DNA of 37,477 nucleotides from an uncultured Blautia sp. GTDB taxonomy: Bacteria > Bacillota_A > Clostridia > Lachnospirales > Lachnospiraceae. Positions 1 through 7,994 of the stretch are shown here, piece after piece (positions within the stretch are counted from its first letter, which is position 1; each line of letters opens with the position of its first letter). The stretch is from positions 1 to 37,477 of the forward strand of contig CAJLTE010000021.1 of the NCBI GenBank assembly GCA_905209435.1, given 5' to 3'. A program made the translations under genes and the position numbers. The notes below the pieces were generated by a model. That model had not been told where the DNA came from, did no database searches, and saw only the letters and a list, made by a program, of their open reading frames with translations.

Positions 1-100
1 AAAATAAAACCGCAAAAATACAGAAAAATCCCGAAGATCAATATCCATAAAAATGTGTACAGAGAAGGTTAATTAGCAAACCAGTAAAAGAAGTAATTCA

Positions 101-138
101 GAACAGACCGGAAGTCATGTAGACTTTCCGGTCTGTTC
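101..138. terminator. Hairpin, possible terminator of an upstream gene
   Basis: Bases 101-116 and 122-138 form a nearly perfect inverted repeat around GAACAGACCGGAA / TTCCGGTCTGTTC. No clear T-run follows, so termination is only possible. It probably ends the transcription unit that lies left of the window. Confidence 0.45.
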
Positions 139-194
139 AAGTGTTATACAGATTTGTCACCGGATACGTACCGGAAGCAGAGTGAAATGTAAAC

Positions 195-236
195 AAAAAA
201 AGATCAGCCGTCCCGAAAGGAACAGGCTGATCTTTT
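195..236 (-). terminator. Terminator of the ferredoxin gene
   Basis: AGATCAGCC (201-209) pairs with GGCTGATCT (225-233). A-run 195-200 becomes a U-run on the minus-strand transcript, so this is a rho-independent terminator 14 bases past the ferredoxin stop. The T-run on the other side (232-236) means it could work in both directions. Confidence 0.85.
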
Positions 237-249
237 ATGTACCAGTTAA

Positions 250-453
<204 letters not shown>

Positions 454-479
454 TTAGTACCCCTTTGGGTTCTAGACTC

Positions 480-508
480 ATTTTAATATATCTTTGTCGG
501 AATTACAA
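480..508 (-). promoter_or_regulatory. Promoter of the ferredoxin gene
   Basis: On the minus strand TTGTAA (503-508) and TAAAAT (480-485) are 17 bp apart and lie about 57 bp upstream of the ferredoxin start. The spacing is ideal for a sigma-A type promoter; the -35 box is only 4/6 consensus. Confidence 0.6.
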
Positions 509-638
509 GTATAAAATCAGATACATTATAAAATAATATCAAGTTAGCTTACGCTTACTTTATTTTCAGGAATAATAGTCTGTTAATATACAAAAAAAAT
601 AAGAGTGTCAAAAAAATAGTACGTTTTCCTTGAATTTA

Positions 639-667
639 TTGACAATTTTAAAATGGAAAGGTATAGT
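639..667 (+). promoter_or_regulatory. Promoter of the nucleoside ABC transporter operon
   Basis: TTGACA (639-644) and TATAGT (662-667) with a 17-bp spacer form a near-consensus vegetative promoter. The start point would be near 674, giving an 88-base leader. The 424-638 stretch otherwise holds only AT-rich sequence and the divergent ferredoxin promoter. Confidence 0.85.
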
Positions 668-679
668 AAAGATACTTGC

Positions 680-716
680 AAAGAGGCATAACAGACAAGG
701 TTGTGCCTCTTTTATT
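680..716 (+). promoter_or_regulatory. Terminator-like hairpin in the operon leader (attenuator candidate)
   Basis: AAGAGGCA (681-688) can pair with TGCCTCTT (704-711), followed by TTTATT. It sits between the promoter and the ribosome site, so it looks like a premature terminator. I see no match to the purine, preQ1 or other common riboswitch consensus, and the leader is too short for a large aptamer. Regulation by attenuation is inference. Confidence 0.5.
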
Positions 717-761
717 CCGTAACAGGAGACAGAGTACAGTAAAAGAATGGAGGAAAGAAGA

Positions 762-1949
762 ATGAGAAAAGCATTGGCAATTGGACTTGCAGCAGTGATG
801 GCAGTTTCTATGAGTGCACCGGTATTTGCAAGTGATGACAGCGAAGGTGGTGCAGGGATTGCGAAAGAGGATCTGAAGATCGGTGCAATCTATATCGGTG
901 ATGAGAATGAAGGTTATACTGCAGCTCATATGGCAGGAATCGATGAAATGGTAGAGAATCTTGGCCTTGATGATTCACAGGTTATTGAGAAAACTCTGAT
1001 CGGTGAAGATGAGGGATGTTATGATGCAGCAGCAGACCTGGCAGACCAGGGATGTCAGATTATTTTTGCAAACAGCTTCGGACATGAGACTTATATCCTG
1101 GAAGCAGCAGGAGAGTATCCGGACGTGCAGTTCTGTCATGCAACAGGAACTCAGGCGGCATCCAGCGGACTTTCCAATATGCATAATTACTTCACAAATA
1201 TCTATGAAGCACGTTATGTATCCGGTGTGGTAGCTGGTCTGAAACTGAATGAGATGATTGAAGACGGTACAGTAAAAGAGGATGCATGCAAGATCGGTTA
1301 TGTAGGTGCATTCCCATACGCAGAGGTTATTTCAGGTTATACTTCTTTCTATCTTGGCGCAAAGAGCGTATGCCCATCCGTAACAATGGAAGTAAAATAT
1401 ACAAACAGCTGGGCAAGCTTCGACCTTGAAAAAGAATGTGCAGATGCTCTGATCTCTGACGGATGTGTACTGATCAGCCAGCATGCAGATACAACAGGTG
1501 CTCCTACAGCATGTGAAGCAGCTGGTGTTCCTTGTGTAGGTTATAATATTGATATGACATCTGTTGCTCCTAATACAGCACTTACTTCCGCATCTATGGA
1601 CTGGGGTGTATATTATACATACGCTGTACAGTGCATGATCGATGGTACTGCAATTGATACTGACTGGTGTAAAGGATTTGCAGAAGGCGCAGATAAGATC
1701 ACACCTCTCAATGACAAAGTTGTAGCAGAAGGCACAGAAGACAAAGTAAAAGAAGTAGAAGATGCGATCAGCGACGGTTCTCTTCATGTATTTGATACTT
1801 CTACATTTACAGTAGACGGCAAAGAACTTGATACATATGAGAAAGACGGAACAGAATATGTTTCTGACGGATACTTCCATGAATCTGAATATGGTTCAGC
1901 ACCGGCATTTGATGTAGCGATCGATGGTATTACATCTATCACAGAATAA
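762..1949 (+). CDS. BMP-family ABC transporter substrate-binding protein
   Basis: A 395-residue exported protein of the basic membrane protein (BMP/Med/NupN) family, which binds purine nucleosides for an ABC importer. The family pattern appears from residue 38 (KIGAIYIGDENEGYTAAH) through the repeated DLADQGCQIIFANSFG and VSGVVAGL segments. The start is set at 762, not the upstream ATG at 747, because GGAGGA (749-754) lies 7 bases before it and overlaps the first ATG. Residues 1-23 form a signal peptide ending VFA. No lipobox cysteine is present, which is unusual for a binding protein of a Gram-positive cell. It heads an operon with ATPase and permeases. Substrate is inferred from family. Confidence 0.92.
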   Translation: MRKALAIGLAAVMAVSMSAPVFASDDSEGGAGIAKEDLKIGAIYIGDENEGYTAAHMAGIDEMVENLGLDDSQVIEKTLIGEDEGCYDAAADLADQGCQIIFANSFGHETYILEAAGEYPDVQFCHATGTQAASSGLSNMHNYFTNIYEARYVSGVVAGLKLNEMIEDGTVKEDACKIGYVGAFPYAEVISGYTSFYLGAKSVCPSVTMEVKYTNSWASFDLEKECADALISDGCVLISQHADTTGAPTACEAAGVPCVGYNIDMTSVAPNTALTSASMDWGVYYTYAVQCMIDGTAIDTDWCKGFAEGADKITPLNDKVVAEGTEDKVKEVEDAISDGSLHVFDTSTFTVDGKELDTYEKDGTEYVSDGYFHESEYGSAPAFDVAIDGITSITE

Positions 1950-1961
1950 GCAATGAAACGG

Positions 1962-1994
1962 GCGGGGCTGCTTGTCGGCAGCTCTGCTTTTTTT
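1962..1994 (+). terminator. Intra-operon terminator after the binding protein gene
   Basis: GCGGGGCTGC pairs with GCAGCTCTGC (with G-U pairs) around a TTGTCG loop and is followed by seven T. It ends 45 bases after the stop codon and 270 bases before the ATPase gene. Partial termination here would give more binding protein than membrane components, a common arrangement. Confidence 0.85.
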
Positions 1995-2006
1995 GATATC
2001 ATACGT

Positions 2007-2041
2007 GCAAAGGAAGTCTCCTGGCAGGAGGTTTCTTTTGC
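2007..2041 (+). other. Strong 16-bp hairpin
   Basis: 2007-2022 pairs with 2026-2041 over 16 bp with three G-U wobbles and a GGC loop. No T-run follows, so an mRNA-stabilising or processing role is more likely than termination. It lies directly after the intra-operon terminator. Confidence 0.6.
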
Positions 2042-2097
2042 TGTATTATGGAAGACTTTCGGGTTGTAACGGTTGTTCCATAATTCAGAAGTATGAT

Positions 2098-2193
2098 GTT
2101 ATTGTTCACTGAAAGTTTCTTACAGATGCATGGCAACAGAAAAACCGAGACATACAAGTGTGAAGCGGTGGTGGTTACAAAGTGAACAGTAAC
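2098..2193. repeat. Dispersed palindromic repeat, copy A
   Basis: GTTATTGTTCACT (2098-2110) and AGTGAACAGTAAC (2181-2193) are inverted termini with one mismatch in 13. The interior carries CCGAGACATAC (2145-2155), also found inside the larger element at 19934-20080. This is taken as a 96-bp member of the same family, lying in the gap before the ATPase gene. Confidence 0.6.
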
Positions 2194-2263
2194 GTATGAG
2201 AAAAGGCCATCAGCATCAGCAGATGCATCAGATATTGCGGCCGGAAAAAAGGAGGGAACAATA

Positions 2264-3799
2264 GTGGGAGAAAACTATGCACTTGAACTTAGAGATATTT
2301 CCAAGCGTTTTGGTTCGGTCCAGGCAAATGACCATGTAGATCTCACACTGAGAAAATCAGAGATTCTTGCGATCCTGGGAGAAAACGGAAGTGGTAAGAC
2401 TACTCTGATGAATATGATCTATGGAATTTATTATCCGGATGAAGGACATATTTTTGTAAATGGAAAAGAAGTAACTATTCGTTCGCCAAAAGATTCCTAT
2501 GAGCTGGGAATCGGTATGGTACATCAGCACTTTAAGCTGGTAGATGTGCTGACAGCAGCGGAGAATATCATTCTGGGGCTTCCGGGTAAAGGAAAGCTGG
2601 ATATGAAGAAAATCACAGAAGATATTCAGAAACTGGTAGATAAATATGGATTTGAACTCGATCTGTCACAGAAAATCTATGAGATGTCTGTTTCACAGAA
2701 GCAGACGGTAGAGATCGTAAAGATGTTGTATCGCGGAGCAAGAATCCTGATTCTGGATGAGCCGACAGCAGTTTTGACACCTCAGGAGGCGGACCGTTTA
2801 TTTGACATTTTAAGAAATATGCGTAAAGACGGATGTTCCATTATGATCATTACTCATAAACTGCAGGAAGTGCTGGCACTGTCCGATCGTGTTGCAATCC
2901 TCAGAAAGGGTAAATACATAGATACAGTTGAAACAGCGCAGGCAAATGTACAGAGTCTGTCAGAGATGATGGTAGGAAACAGAGTTGATCTGAACATTGA
3001 CCGTCCGGAGCCAAAAGATGTAAAGAAACGTCTGGTGGTCAAAGGGCTGAACTGTAAGAACAAAGACGATGTAAAAACATTGGATGATATTGATCTGGAT
3101 GTAAATACAGGTGAGATCCTTGGTATTGCCGGAATTTCCGGAAGCGGCCAGAAAGAATTTCTGGAAGCAATTGCAGGTCTTCAGGAAATAGAGAGTGGTT
3201 CTATCAATCTTCTTGATGATAATGGTAAAGGTATGGAACTTGCCGGAATGGACTCCATTTCTATTAACAAAGCCGGAATCAGTCTTGCATTTGTTCCGGA
3301 GGACCGTATCGGTATGGGACTTGTAGGCGATATGGACATGACAGATAATATGATGCTCAGAAGCTACCGTAATGGAAAAGGTCCGTTCCTGGATCGAAAG
3401 GGTCCGAAAGCTCTGGCTCTGAAAATCAAAGAACAGCTTGAAGTCATGACTCCGAGTATTTCCGCACCGGTCCGTCAGATGTCAGGCGGAAATGTCCAGA
3501 AAGTTCTGGTTGGAAGAGAGATTGCGCAGAATCCAAAGGTTCTTCTGGTTGCATTCCCTACCCGAGGCGTGGATATCAATACTTCTCATGTAATTTATAA
3601 ACTTTTGAATGAACAGAAGAAAAAAGGAGTCGCTGTAGTCTGCGTAATTGAGGATCTGGATGTAGTTCTTGAACTGTGTGACAGAATTGCAGTATTCTGC
3701 GGCGGAAAGATCAGCGGAATTGCAGATGGAAGAACTGCAACAAAAGAAGAAATCGGCCTTCTTATGACGAAACACGAAAAAGGAGGGACACAGGCATGA
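2264..3799 (+). CDS. ABC transporter ATP-binding protein, nucleoside (BMP) type
   Basis: A 511-residue double ATPase like NupO/RbsA. The first half has Walker A GENGSGKT (39-46), a variant signature MSVSQKQTVE (141-150) and Walker B ILILDEPTAV (161-170). The second half has a degenerate Walker A (GISGSGQKEF), the FVPEDR motif typical of this branch, signature MSGGNVQKV, and a Walker B ending PTRGVDI. It powers the two permeases that follow. GTG start; AAGGAGGG ends 5-6 bases upstream. The stop overlaps the next gene's ATG by four bases (ATGA), indicating translational coupling. The long 314-base gap from the binding protein gene holds a terminator, a hairpin and a repeat. Confidence 0.95.
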   Translation: MGENYALELRDISKRFGSVQANDHVDLTLRKSEILAILGENGSGKTTLMNMIYGIYYPDEGHIFVNGKEVTIRSPKDSYELGIGMVHQHFKLVDVLTAAENIILGLPGKGKLDMKKITEDIQKLVDKYGFELDLSQKIYEMSVSQKQTVEIVKMLYRGARILILDEPTAVLTPQEADRLFDILRNMRKDGCSIMIITHKLQEVLALSDRVAILRKGKYIDTVETAQANVQSLSEMMVGNRVDLNIDRPEPKDVKKRLVVKGLNCKNKDDVKTLDDIDLDVNTGEILGIAGISGSGQKEFLEAIAGLQEIESGSINLLDDNGKGMELAGMDSISINKAGISLAFVPEDRIGMGLVGDMDMTDNMMLRSYRNGKGPFLDRKGPKALALKIKEQLEVMTPSISAPVRQMSGGNVQKVLVGREIAQNPKVLLVAFPTRGVDINTSHVIYKLLNEQKKKGVAVVCVIEDLDVVLELCDRIAVFCGGKISGIADGRTATKEEIGLLMTKHEKGGTQA

Positions 3800-4875
3800 A
3801 GAAAGAACCTTTTTTACAAATAAGTAAAAGAAGAAATAAAGCTGGATGGCAGGAGCGTCTTCTGATCCGTTTTATTGCACTGATCCTGGCACTGATCGTA
3901 TGCGGTGCGGTGATCGTGGCACTGGTAAAGATGAATCCTGTGGATGTATACAAAGCAATCTGGGATGGTGCGATGGGTTCGGAACGACGTCTCTGGCAGA
4001 CAATACGAGATACGATGGTTCTGTTGTGCATTTCCATTGGTCTTGCACCTGCATTTAAAATGAAATTCTGGAACATCGGTGCTGAGGGACAGATCCTGAT
4101 CGGCGGTGCATGTTCCGCTGCTGTTATGATCTATGCAGGAGATAAAATGCCGACAGGACTGCTTCTGATCGTGATGTTTGTGGCAAGTGCAGTCGGTGGA
4201 ATGATCTGGGGAATGATCCCGGCAGTATTTAAAGCACACTGGAATACCAATGAGACACTGTTTACCCTGATGCTGAACTATGTTGCCATGCAGGTTGTTA
4301 CATACTGCATCGTATTCTGGGAAAATCCAAAAGGCTCCAATACCGTTGGTATCATCAATCAGGCAACAAAAGCCGGATGGCTCCCGGAGCTGTTTGGTCA
4401 GAAATATGGCTGGAATGTAGTGATCGTTCTGATCCTGACAGTAGGAATGTTTATTTACCTGAAATACTGTAAACAAGGTTATGAGATTGCAGTTGTAGGT
4501 GAGAGTGAAAACACTGCCAGATATGCAGGAATTCAGGTAAGAAAAGTCATTGTCCGTACAATGGCGATCTCCGGTGCAATCTGTGGTATCGCAGGTTTCG
4601 TTATCGTCAGCGGTGCCAGCCATACAATCTCCACAGCAACTGCAGACGGACGTGGATTTACCGCGATCATTGTTGCATGGCTTTCCAAGTTTAATACATT
4701 TATCATGATCGCAGTTTCCTTTGGCATTGTATTTATGGATCAGGGTGCTGTACAGATCGCAACTCAGTATGGATTGAATGAGAATGCTTCCGATGTTCTT
4801 CTGGGAATTATCCTGTTTTTCCTGATCGGTGCAGAATTTTTTATCAACTACAGAGTAAAGCGTGCAAAGAAATAG
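3796..4875 (+). CDS. ABC transporter permease, nucleoside (BMP) type, first subunit
   Basis: A 359-residue polytopic membrane protein of the BPD_transp_2 family (NupP/YufP-like). It begins with a basic cytoplasmic tail, a first helix around residues 25-45, and the conserved stretch PAFKMKFWNIGAEGQILIGG typical of this family near 85-105. Further helices include those near 110-130, 200-220 and 320-350. It pairs with the following permease to form the channel. It overlaps the ATPase stop codon; its ribosome site AGGAGGG lies inside that gene's end. Confidence 0.93.
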   Translation: MKKEPFLQISKRRNKAGWQERLLIRFIALILALIVCGAVIVALVKMNPVDVYKAIWDGAMGSERRLWQTIRDTMVLLCISIGLAPAFKMKFWNIGAEGQILIGGACSAAVMIYAGDKMPTGLLLIVMFVASAVGGMIWGMIPAVFKAHWNTNETLFTLMLNYVAMQVVTYCIVFWENPKGSNTVGIINQATKAGWLPELFGQKYGWNVVIVLILTVGMFIYLKYCKQGYEIAVVGESENTARYAGIQVRKVIVRTMAISGAICGIAGFVIVSGASHTISTATADGRGFTAIIVAWLSKFNTFIMIAVSFGIVFMDQGAVQIATQYGLNENASDVLLGIILFFLIGAEFFINYRVKRAKK

Positions 4876-4887
4876 GAGGTAGATGCA

Positions 4888-5868
4888 ATGAGTGTACTGA
4901 CCATTTTTATTCAAAAAGCAATTGTCCAGGGCATCTGTATTCTGTATGGTGCGCTTGGCGAAATTATGACAGAGAAATCCGGTAACCTGAATCTGGGTAT
5001 TCCGGGAATTATGTATATGGGCGGCATCTCCGGTCTGATGGGAGCCTTCCTTTATGAAAAAGATAACCCAAACCCTAATGCACTTATAGGTGTTCTGATA
5101 TCGTTTTTATGTGCATTTGCATGTGCTGCGATCGGTGGACTGATCTACAGTATCCTGACGATCACACTTCGTGTAAACCAGAATGTAACAGGTCTTGCCC
5201 TTACAATTTTTGGTACTGGATTTGGTAACTTCTTCGGCGGTTCCATTTCCAAGCTTGCAGGCGGTGTAGGACAGATTTCCGTAAAAGTAACAGGAAGTGC
5301 CTATACGGCGAAAATCCCGGTATTATCAAAGATTCCGGTCATTGGAGGCATTTTGTTTAATTATGGATTTCTGACATATCTCTGCATTATCGCAGCAGTT
5401 GTGTTATCCTATTTCATGTTTAAGACAAGAGTAGGCTTAAGTCTCCGTGCTATCGGTGAGAATCCGGGAACTGCAGATGCTGCCGGAATCAATGTTATCA
5501 AGTACAAATATCTCTCAACCTGTATTGGTGCGGGACTGGCAGGACTCGGCGGACTTTATTTCGTAATGGAATATTCAGGTGGAACCTGGACTGATAATGG
5601 ATTCGGAGACCGCGGCTGGCTTGCAGTTGCACTGGTAATCTTTGCACTCTGGAAACCATTGAATGCAATCTGGGGAGCATTCCTGTTTGGAGCTCTTTAT
5701 ATCCTGTATCTGTATATTCCGGGACTTGGCCGAAGCATGCAGGAAGTATTTAAGGCATTGCCATATGTGGTAACGATTATCGTACTTGTATTTACAAGCT
5801 TCCGAAAGAAGAAAGAACATCAGCCGCCGGCTGCGCTGGGACTTCCATATTTCAGGGAAGAAAGATAA
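4888..5868 (+). CDS. ABC transporter permease, nucleoside (BMP) type, second subunit
   Basis: A 326-residue membrane protein of the same permease family (NupQ/YufQ-like). The segment GALGEIMTEKSGNLNLGIPG near residues 21-40 matches the conserved first cytoplasmic loop of this branch, and FKTRVGLSLRAIGENPGTAD near 175-195 is the EAA-like loop that meets the ATPase. The ribosome site TAGGAGGT uses the stop codon of the preceding gene, so the pair is translated in tandem. It is the last gene of the operon. I see no clear terminator before the next promoter. Confidence 0.93.
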   Translation: MSVLTIFIQKAIVQGICILYGALGEIMTEKSGNLNLGIPGIMYMGGISGLMGAFLYEKDNPNPNALIGVLISFLCAFACAAIGGLIYSILTITLRVNQNVTGLALTIFGTGFGNFFGGSISKLAGGVGQISVKVTGSAYTAKIPVLSKIPVIGGILFNYGFLTYLCIIAAVVLSYFMFKTRVGLSLRAIGENPGTADAAGINVIKYKYLSTCIGAGLAGLGGLYFVMEYSGGTWTDNGFGDRGWLAVALVIFALWKPLNAIWGAFLFGALYILYLYIPGLGRSMQEVFKALPYVVTIIVLVFTSFRKKKEHQPPAALGLPYFREER

Positions 5869-5887
5869 TAAAAATCGGAGATTGATG

Positions 5888-5916
5888 TTGATTACAGAGT
5901 AAAATAGTATTATAAT
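5888..5916 (+). promoter_or_regulatory. Promoter of the DUF1858 gene
   Basis: TTGATT (5888-5893) and TATAAT (5911-5916) are 17 bp apart, with a perfect -10 box, about 115 bp upstream of the gene. Confidence 0.75.
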
Positions 5917-6035
5917 ATCAGAAGCTATATAAAGCTGAGCAGAAAGTGCCCGTATGCGGATGTTGTGCAGGATGAATGCAGAGCAGGAAATATGGAAACG
6001 ATAAATGCTGAGTAAAATTAAGGAGGAAATTTACA

Positions 6036-6236
6036 ATGGCTAAAGTATCAAAAGATATGCTGATCGGTCAGCTTCTTCAGATTGACGCAAATATCGCACC
6101 AATTCTTATGAGAGCAGGAATGCATTGCCTTGGATGCCCGTCTTCTCAGATGGAGTCTCTGGAAGAGGCTGCTATGGTTCATGGACTGGATGCAGATGTA
6201 CTTGTTAAGCAGATCAATGATTTTCTTGGAGAATAA
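6036..6236 (+). CDS. DUF1858 / hybrid-cluster-associated CxxC domain protein
   Basis: A 66-residue cytoplasmic protein matching the short family described as hybrid-cluster-protein-associated redox disulfide domain (DUF1858). A CLGC motif sits at residues 31-34, after an amphipathic segment [19 protein letters not shown]. Family members are proposed, not proven, to be redox or metal-site helper proteins related to the ScdA N-terminus. AAGGAGG lies 9-10 bases before the ATG. It has its own promoter and strong terminator, so it is a monocistron. Its substrate or partner cannot be inferred from this neighbourhood. Confidence 0.88.
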   Translation: MAKVSKDMLIGQLLQIDANIAPILMRAGMHCLGCPSSQMESLEEAAMVHGLDADVLVKQINDFLGE

Positions 6237-6273
6237 TCAATAATCAGGCGGCAAATAGACTGATATGTAAACG

Positions 6274-6307
6274 GGATGTTCTGAATGCGTTCAGGACATC
6301 CTTTTTT
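6274..6307 (+). terminator. Terminator of the DUF1858 gene
   Basis: GGATGTTCTGAA pairs with TTCAGGACATCC around a TGCG loop (12 bp with one G-U pair) and is followed by six T. Confidence 0.95.
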
Positions 6308-6310
6308 GTC

Positions 6311-6365
6311 CGAAAAAAAGAGCATTTCTTTTTTCTACCTGCGGCAGAATGTGGAAATGCTCTTT
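6311..6365 (-). terminator. Terminator of mecA
   Basis: AAAGAGCATTTC (6317-6328) and GAAATGCTCTTT (6354-6365) form a perfect 12-bp stem. On the minus strand it is followed by U residues from the A-run at 6313-6319, 18 bases after the mecA stop. Confidence 0.85.
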
Positions 6366-6382
6366 AGAATGTATAAAATTGT

Positions 6383-7129
6383 TTATAACTGTACCAACTG
6401 CTGCAGGGCAGAGGTGGAAATCAATTCACCGTGTTCTGTCAGATAAGCTTCACCTGAGAGTGTGAACGCTCTTCCGCGTCCATATTCTGTGAGAATATTG
6501 CATACTTTGTTGAATTCTTCCGGAGAGATGGATGACTGGTGAATTACCAGTTTGTAAATGTCGTCGGCAGGATCTTTATACAAAGTATTGATACCTGTAA
6601 AATAGCCGTTCAGTCCATGGGCTGCAGCGATCACATCATCCAGTGTATCGAATTCATAGAGACGGATAAGATTCACATCCGGCATCTGAGCATTGTCTTT
6701 ATCGGCAGGCGGTGTATTTCTGGAAGCGCTTTTCTCCTTGTTCTGAGCACTCTTTACCTTGGCTTCATAAAGCTTCTGGAAAATATCGATGATATTATCT
6801 GCGCCGTCAAGCTGAACGGTATCTGTTTTCTCATTACCCTTGAACGGGGCAAATTTAGAAAATCGGGTATCCAGCTCCTCAGGATCCTCTACCTTAGTAA
6901 TGATCAGGATAATACTCTCTGTACTTACGGGAATCGCTTCTATCATTAACGGGATATTATCCGCCTCGAAACCAAATTGTATCTGAGCCTGCTGCATCAT
7001 ATCGCGGAAAAGCTTCTTGGCTTTATCTGTGCCATAGGCTAATTCACTGATACGGATCTGATGACTCTCAAGGTCTTCTCTTGTTAAGGTGCAGCGTATC
7101 TGGTTGTCATTGATTTTTTCTATTTTCAT
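6383..7129 (-). CDS. mecA: Adaptor protein MecA
   Basis: A 248-residue cytoplasmic adaptor that delivers proteins to the ClpC ATPase for degradation. The N-terminal substrate-binding domain is clear (MKIEKINDNQIRCTLTREDL, then FRDMMQQAQIQFGFEAD). A charged variable linker spans about 115-150, and the C-terminal ClpC-binding domain starts near LIRLYEFDTLDDVIAAA and ends in the CNILTEYG...LTEHGE pattern. Length is typical of clostridial MecA. AGGATG lies upstream of the ATG on the minus strand. It is a single-gene unit. Which proteins it targets in this organism is unknown. Confidence 0.93.
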   Translation of the reverse strand: MKIEKINDNQIRCTLTREDLESHQIRISELAYGTDKAKKLFRDMMQQAQIQFGFEADNIPLMIEAIPVSTESIILIITKVEDPEELDTRFSKFAPFKGNEKTDTVQLDGADNIIDIFQKLYEAKVKSAQNKEKSASRNTPPADKDNAQMPDVNLIRLYEFDTLDDVIAAAHGLNGYFTGINTLYKDPADDIYKLVIHQSSISPEEFNKVCNILTEYGRGRAFTLSGEAYLTEHGELISTSALQQLVQL

Positions 7130-7471
7130 GTTGTCACATCCTATTCTAAATAACGTTGCAAAAATTAATACTTTATTTATACAGAATACAAAAGATATTT
7201 TAATCCTGATATCTAAAAATATCTGTATTATTATGATATCAGGGTCAAAATACCCTTTGAACCTGACATCATTATTATATTTGTAGAAGCAGAGTAAATA
7301 TAATAAGTATTTATGCTGTGATTATTGTGTTACAAAATGTATTCATACAAATATAATTTTATACACTATATTATATAACAGAAAACTGCAAAATGTAAAG
7401 ATAAGTAATCTTCCTAAATATTAAATTTTTGGAAACAAAACGGAAAAAATTACATAAATACATAAAACTAC

Positions 7472-7499
7472 TTGCGCGAAAGCAGAAAGCAGGTATAAT
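7472..7499 (+). promoter_or_regulatory. Promoter of the structured RNA
   Basis: TTGCGC (7472-7477) and TATAAT (7494-7499), 16 bp apart, place the start near 7506. That is exactly where the closing stem of the RNA below begins. The 7130-7470 stretch before it is AT-rich, with a CCTGATATC / GATATCAGG inverted repeat near 7206-7245 and no gene. Confidence 0.65.
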
Positions 7500-7507
7500 A
7501 AAGGGCA

Positions 7508-7688
7508 GAAGAAACAATGAACCTGCGGTTCATATAAGTGAAGTTAAAAGAAATTCAGAACATTAACCCATGATCATAACTATTTTCTAAACCTCACTGC
7601 CAGTTATTCAGACGGCGTTCCTGCCGCGGCAGTGTACAGAGGTATGTTTCCCAGGATAAGATAAGTACAGCAGGGATATTGTTTTTTC
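7508..7688 (+). ncRNA. Candidate structured RNA with paired ends (6S-like)
   Basis: GAAGAAACAAT (7508-7518) pairs with ATTGTTTTTTC (7678-7688) over 11 bp with one G-U, then a 3x3 internal loop, then CCTGC (7522-7526) with GCAGG (7670-7674). An apical arm follows: ACCTC / GAGGT and CACTGCC / GGCAGTG, capped by CGGC / GCCG. The middle is a large asymmetric bubble. The closing strand is U-rich, so it doubles as a terminator. A consensus promoter lies just upstream. A rod of about 180 nt with a central bubble and terminator-like closing stem is how 6S RNA looks, but I could not match a 6S sequence consensus. A leader or attenuator for the next gene is the alternative. Confidence 0.5.
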
Positions 7689-7745
7689 AACAGCCGATAA
7701 GGTGCTTTCTAAAATCATGATTTTCAGGAGAAAGGAGGTAAGCTT

Positions 7746-7979
7746 ACGGAAAATATATCACGTGCAAAAAAGAAAGCCCTGCGTAAACCACTGGAAAATG
7801 AACTCAAAGGTTACCGCGATCAGGGAATTCCCCTGTATCTTGACGGTATGCTCAGTAACCCGAAATCAATTGCAAAAGCCTGTCAGATTGCAGAAGGTGG
7901 TGGCTATATGCGGGATTACGTGGAAGATGAAAAAGGACGGATCGCCCGTGTAGACTTTGATTTCGTCCAGGAAAAATAA
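7746..7979 (+). CDS. Small conserved-looking protein with an apparent ACG start
   Basis: The frame 7746-7979 encodes 77 residues with protein-like composition: TENISRAKKKALRKPLENEL, then GYRDQGIPLYLDGMLSNPKS and a C-terminal EDEKGRIARVDFDFVQEK. A strong AAAGGAGG site (7731-7738) ends 7 bases before ACG at 7746, and no ATG, GTG or TTG lies between the in-frame stop at 7709-7711 and residue 36. So ACG appears to be the start, or an ATG has mutated. The basic N-terminus and acidic C-terminus suggest a small cytoplasmic protein. I do not know its function. The overlapping 83-residue frame starting at 7702 lacks a ribosome site and is judged a shadow. Confidence 0.7.
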   Translation, partial: TENISRAKKKALRKPLENELKGYRDQGIPLYLDGMLSNPKSIAKACQIAEGGGYMRDYVEDEKGRIARVDFDFVQEK

Positions 7980-7994
7980 CAGAAGATAAGGAAG

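Noticed and set aside
1..72. Open frames at the left edge (one ending near 50, one ending at 72) as the tail of an upstream gene
   Set aside because: Both are very short, lysine-rich and lack recognisable sequence, so the true reading frame cannot be chosen.
1332..1880. A 182-residue minus-strand frame in the binding-protein gene
   Set aside because: Cys/Phe-rich antisense of a clear BMP gene.
3814..4914. A 366-residue minus-strand frame over the first permease gene
   Set aside because: It is opposite a well-supported permease, is rich in Cys and His, has no ribosome site and no family pattern, so it is a shadow.
7206..7245. The CCTGATATC / GATATCAGG inverted repeat as a regulator site
   Set aside because: It could be a mere AT-rich chance repeat; nothing near it is transcribed in a way that would need it.
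7702..7953. An 83-residue ATG/TTG-started frame overlapping the ACG gene
   Set aside because: It is in another frame from the GGAGG-linked protein, has no proper ribosome site and a frame-shifted composition.
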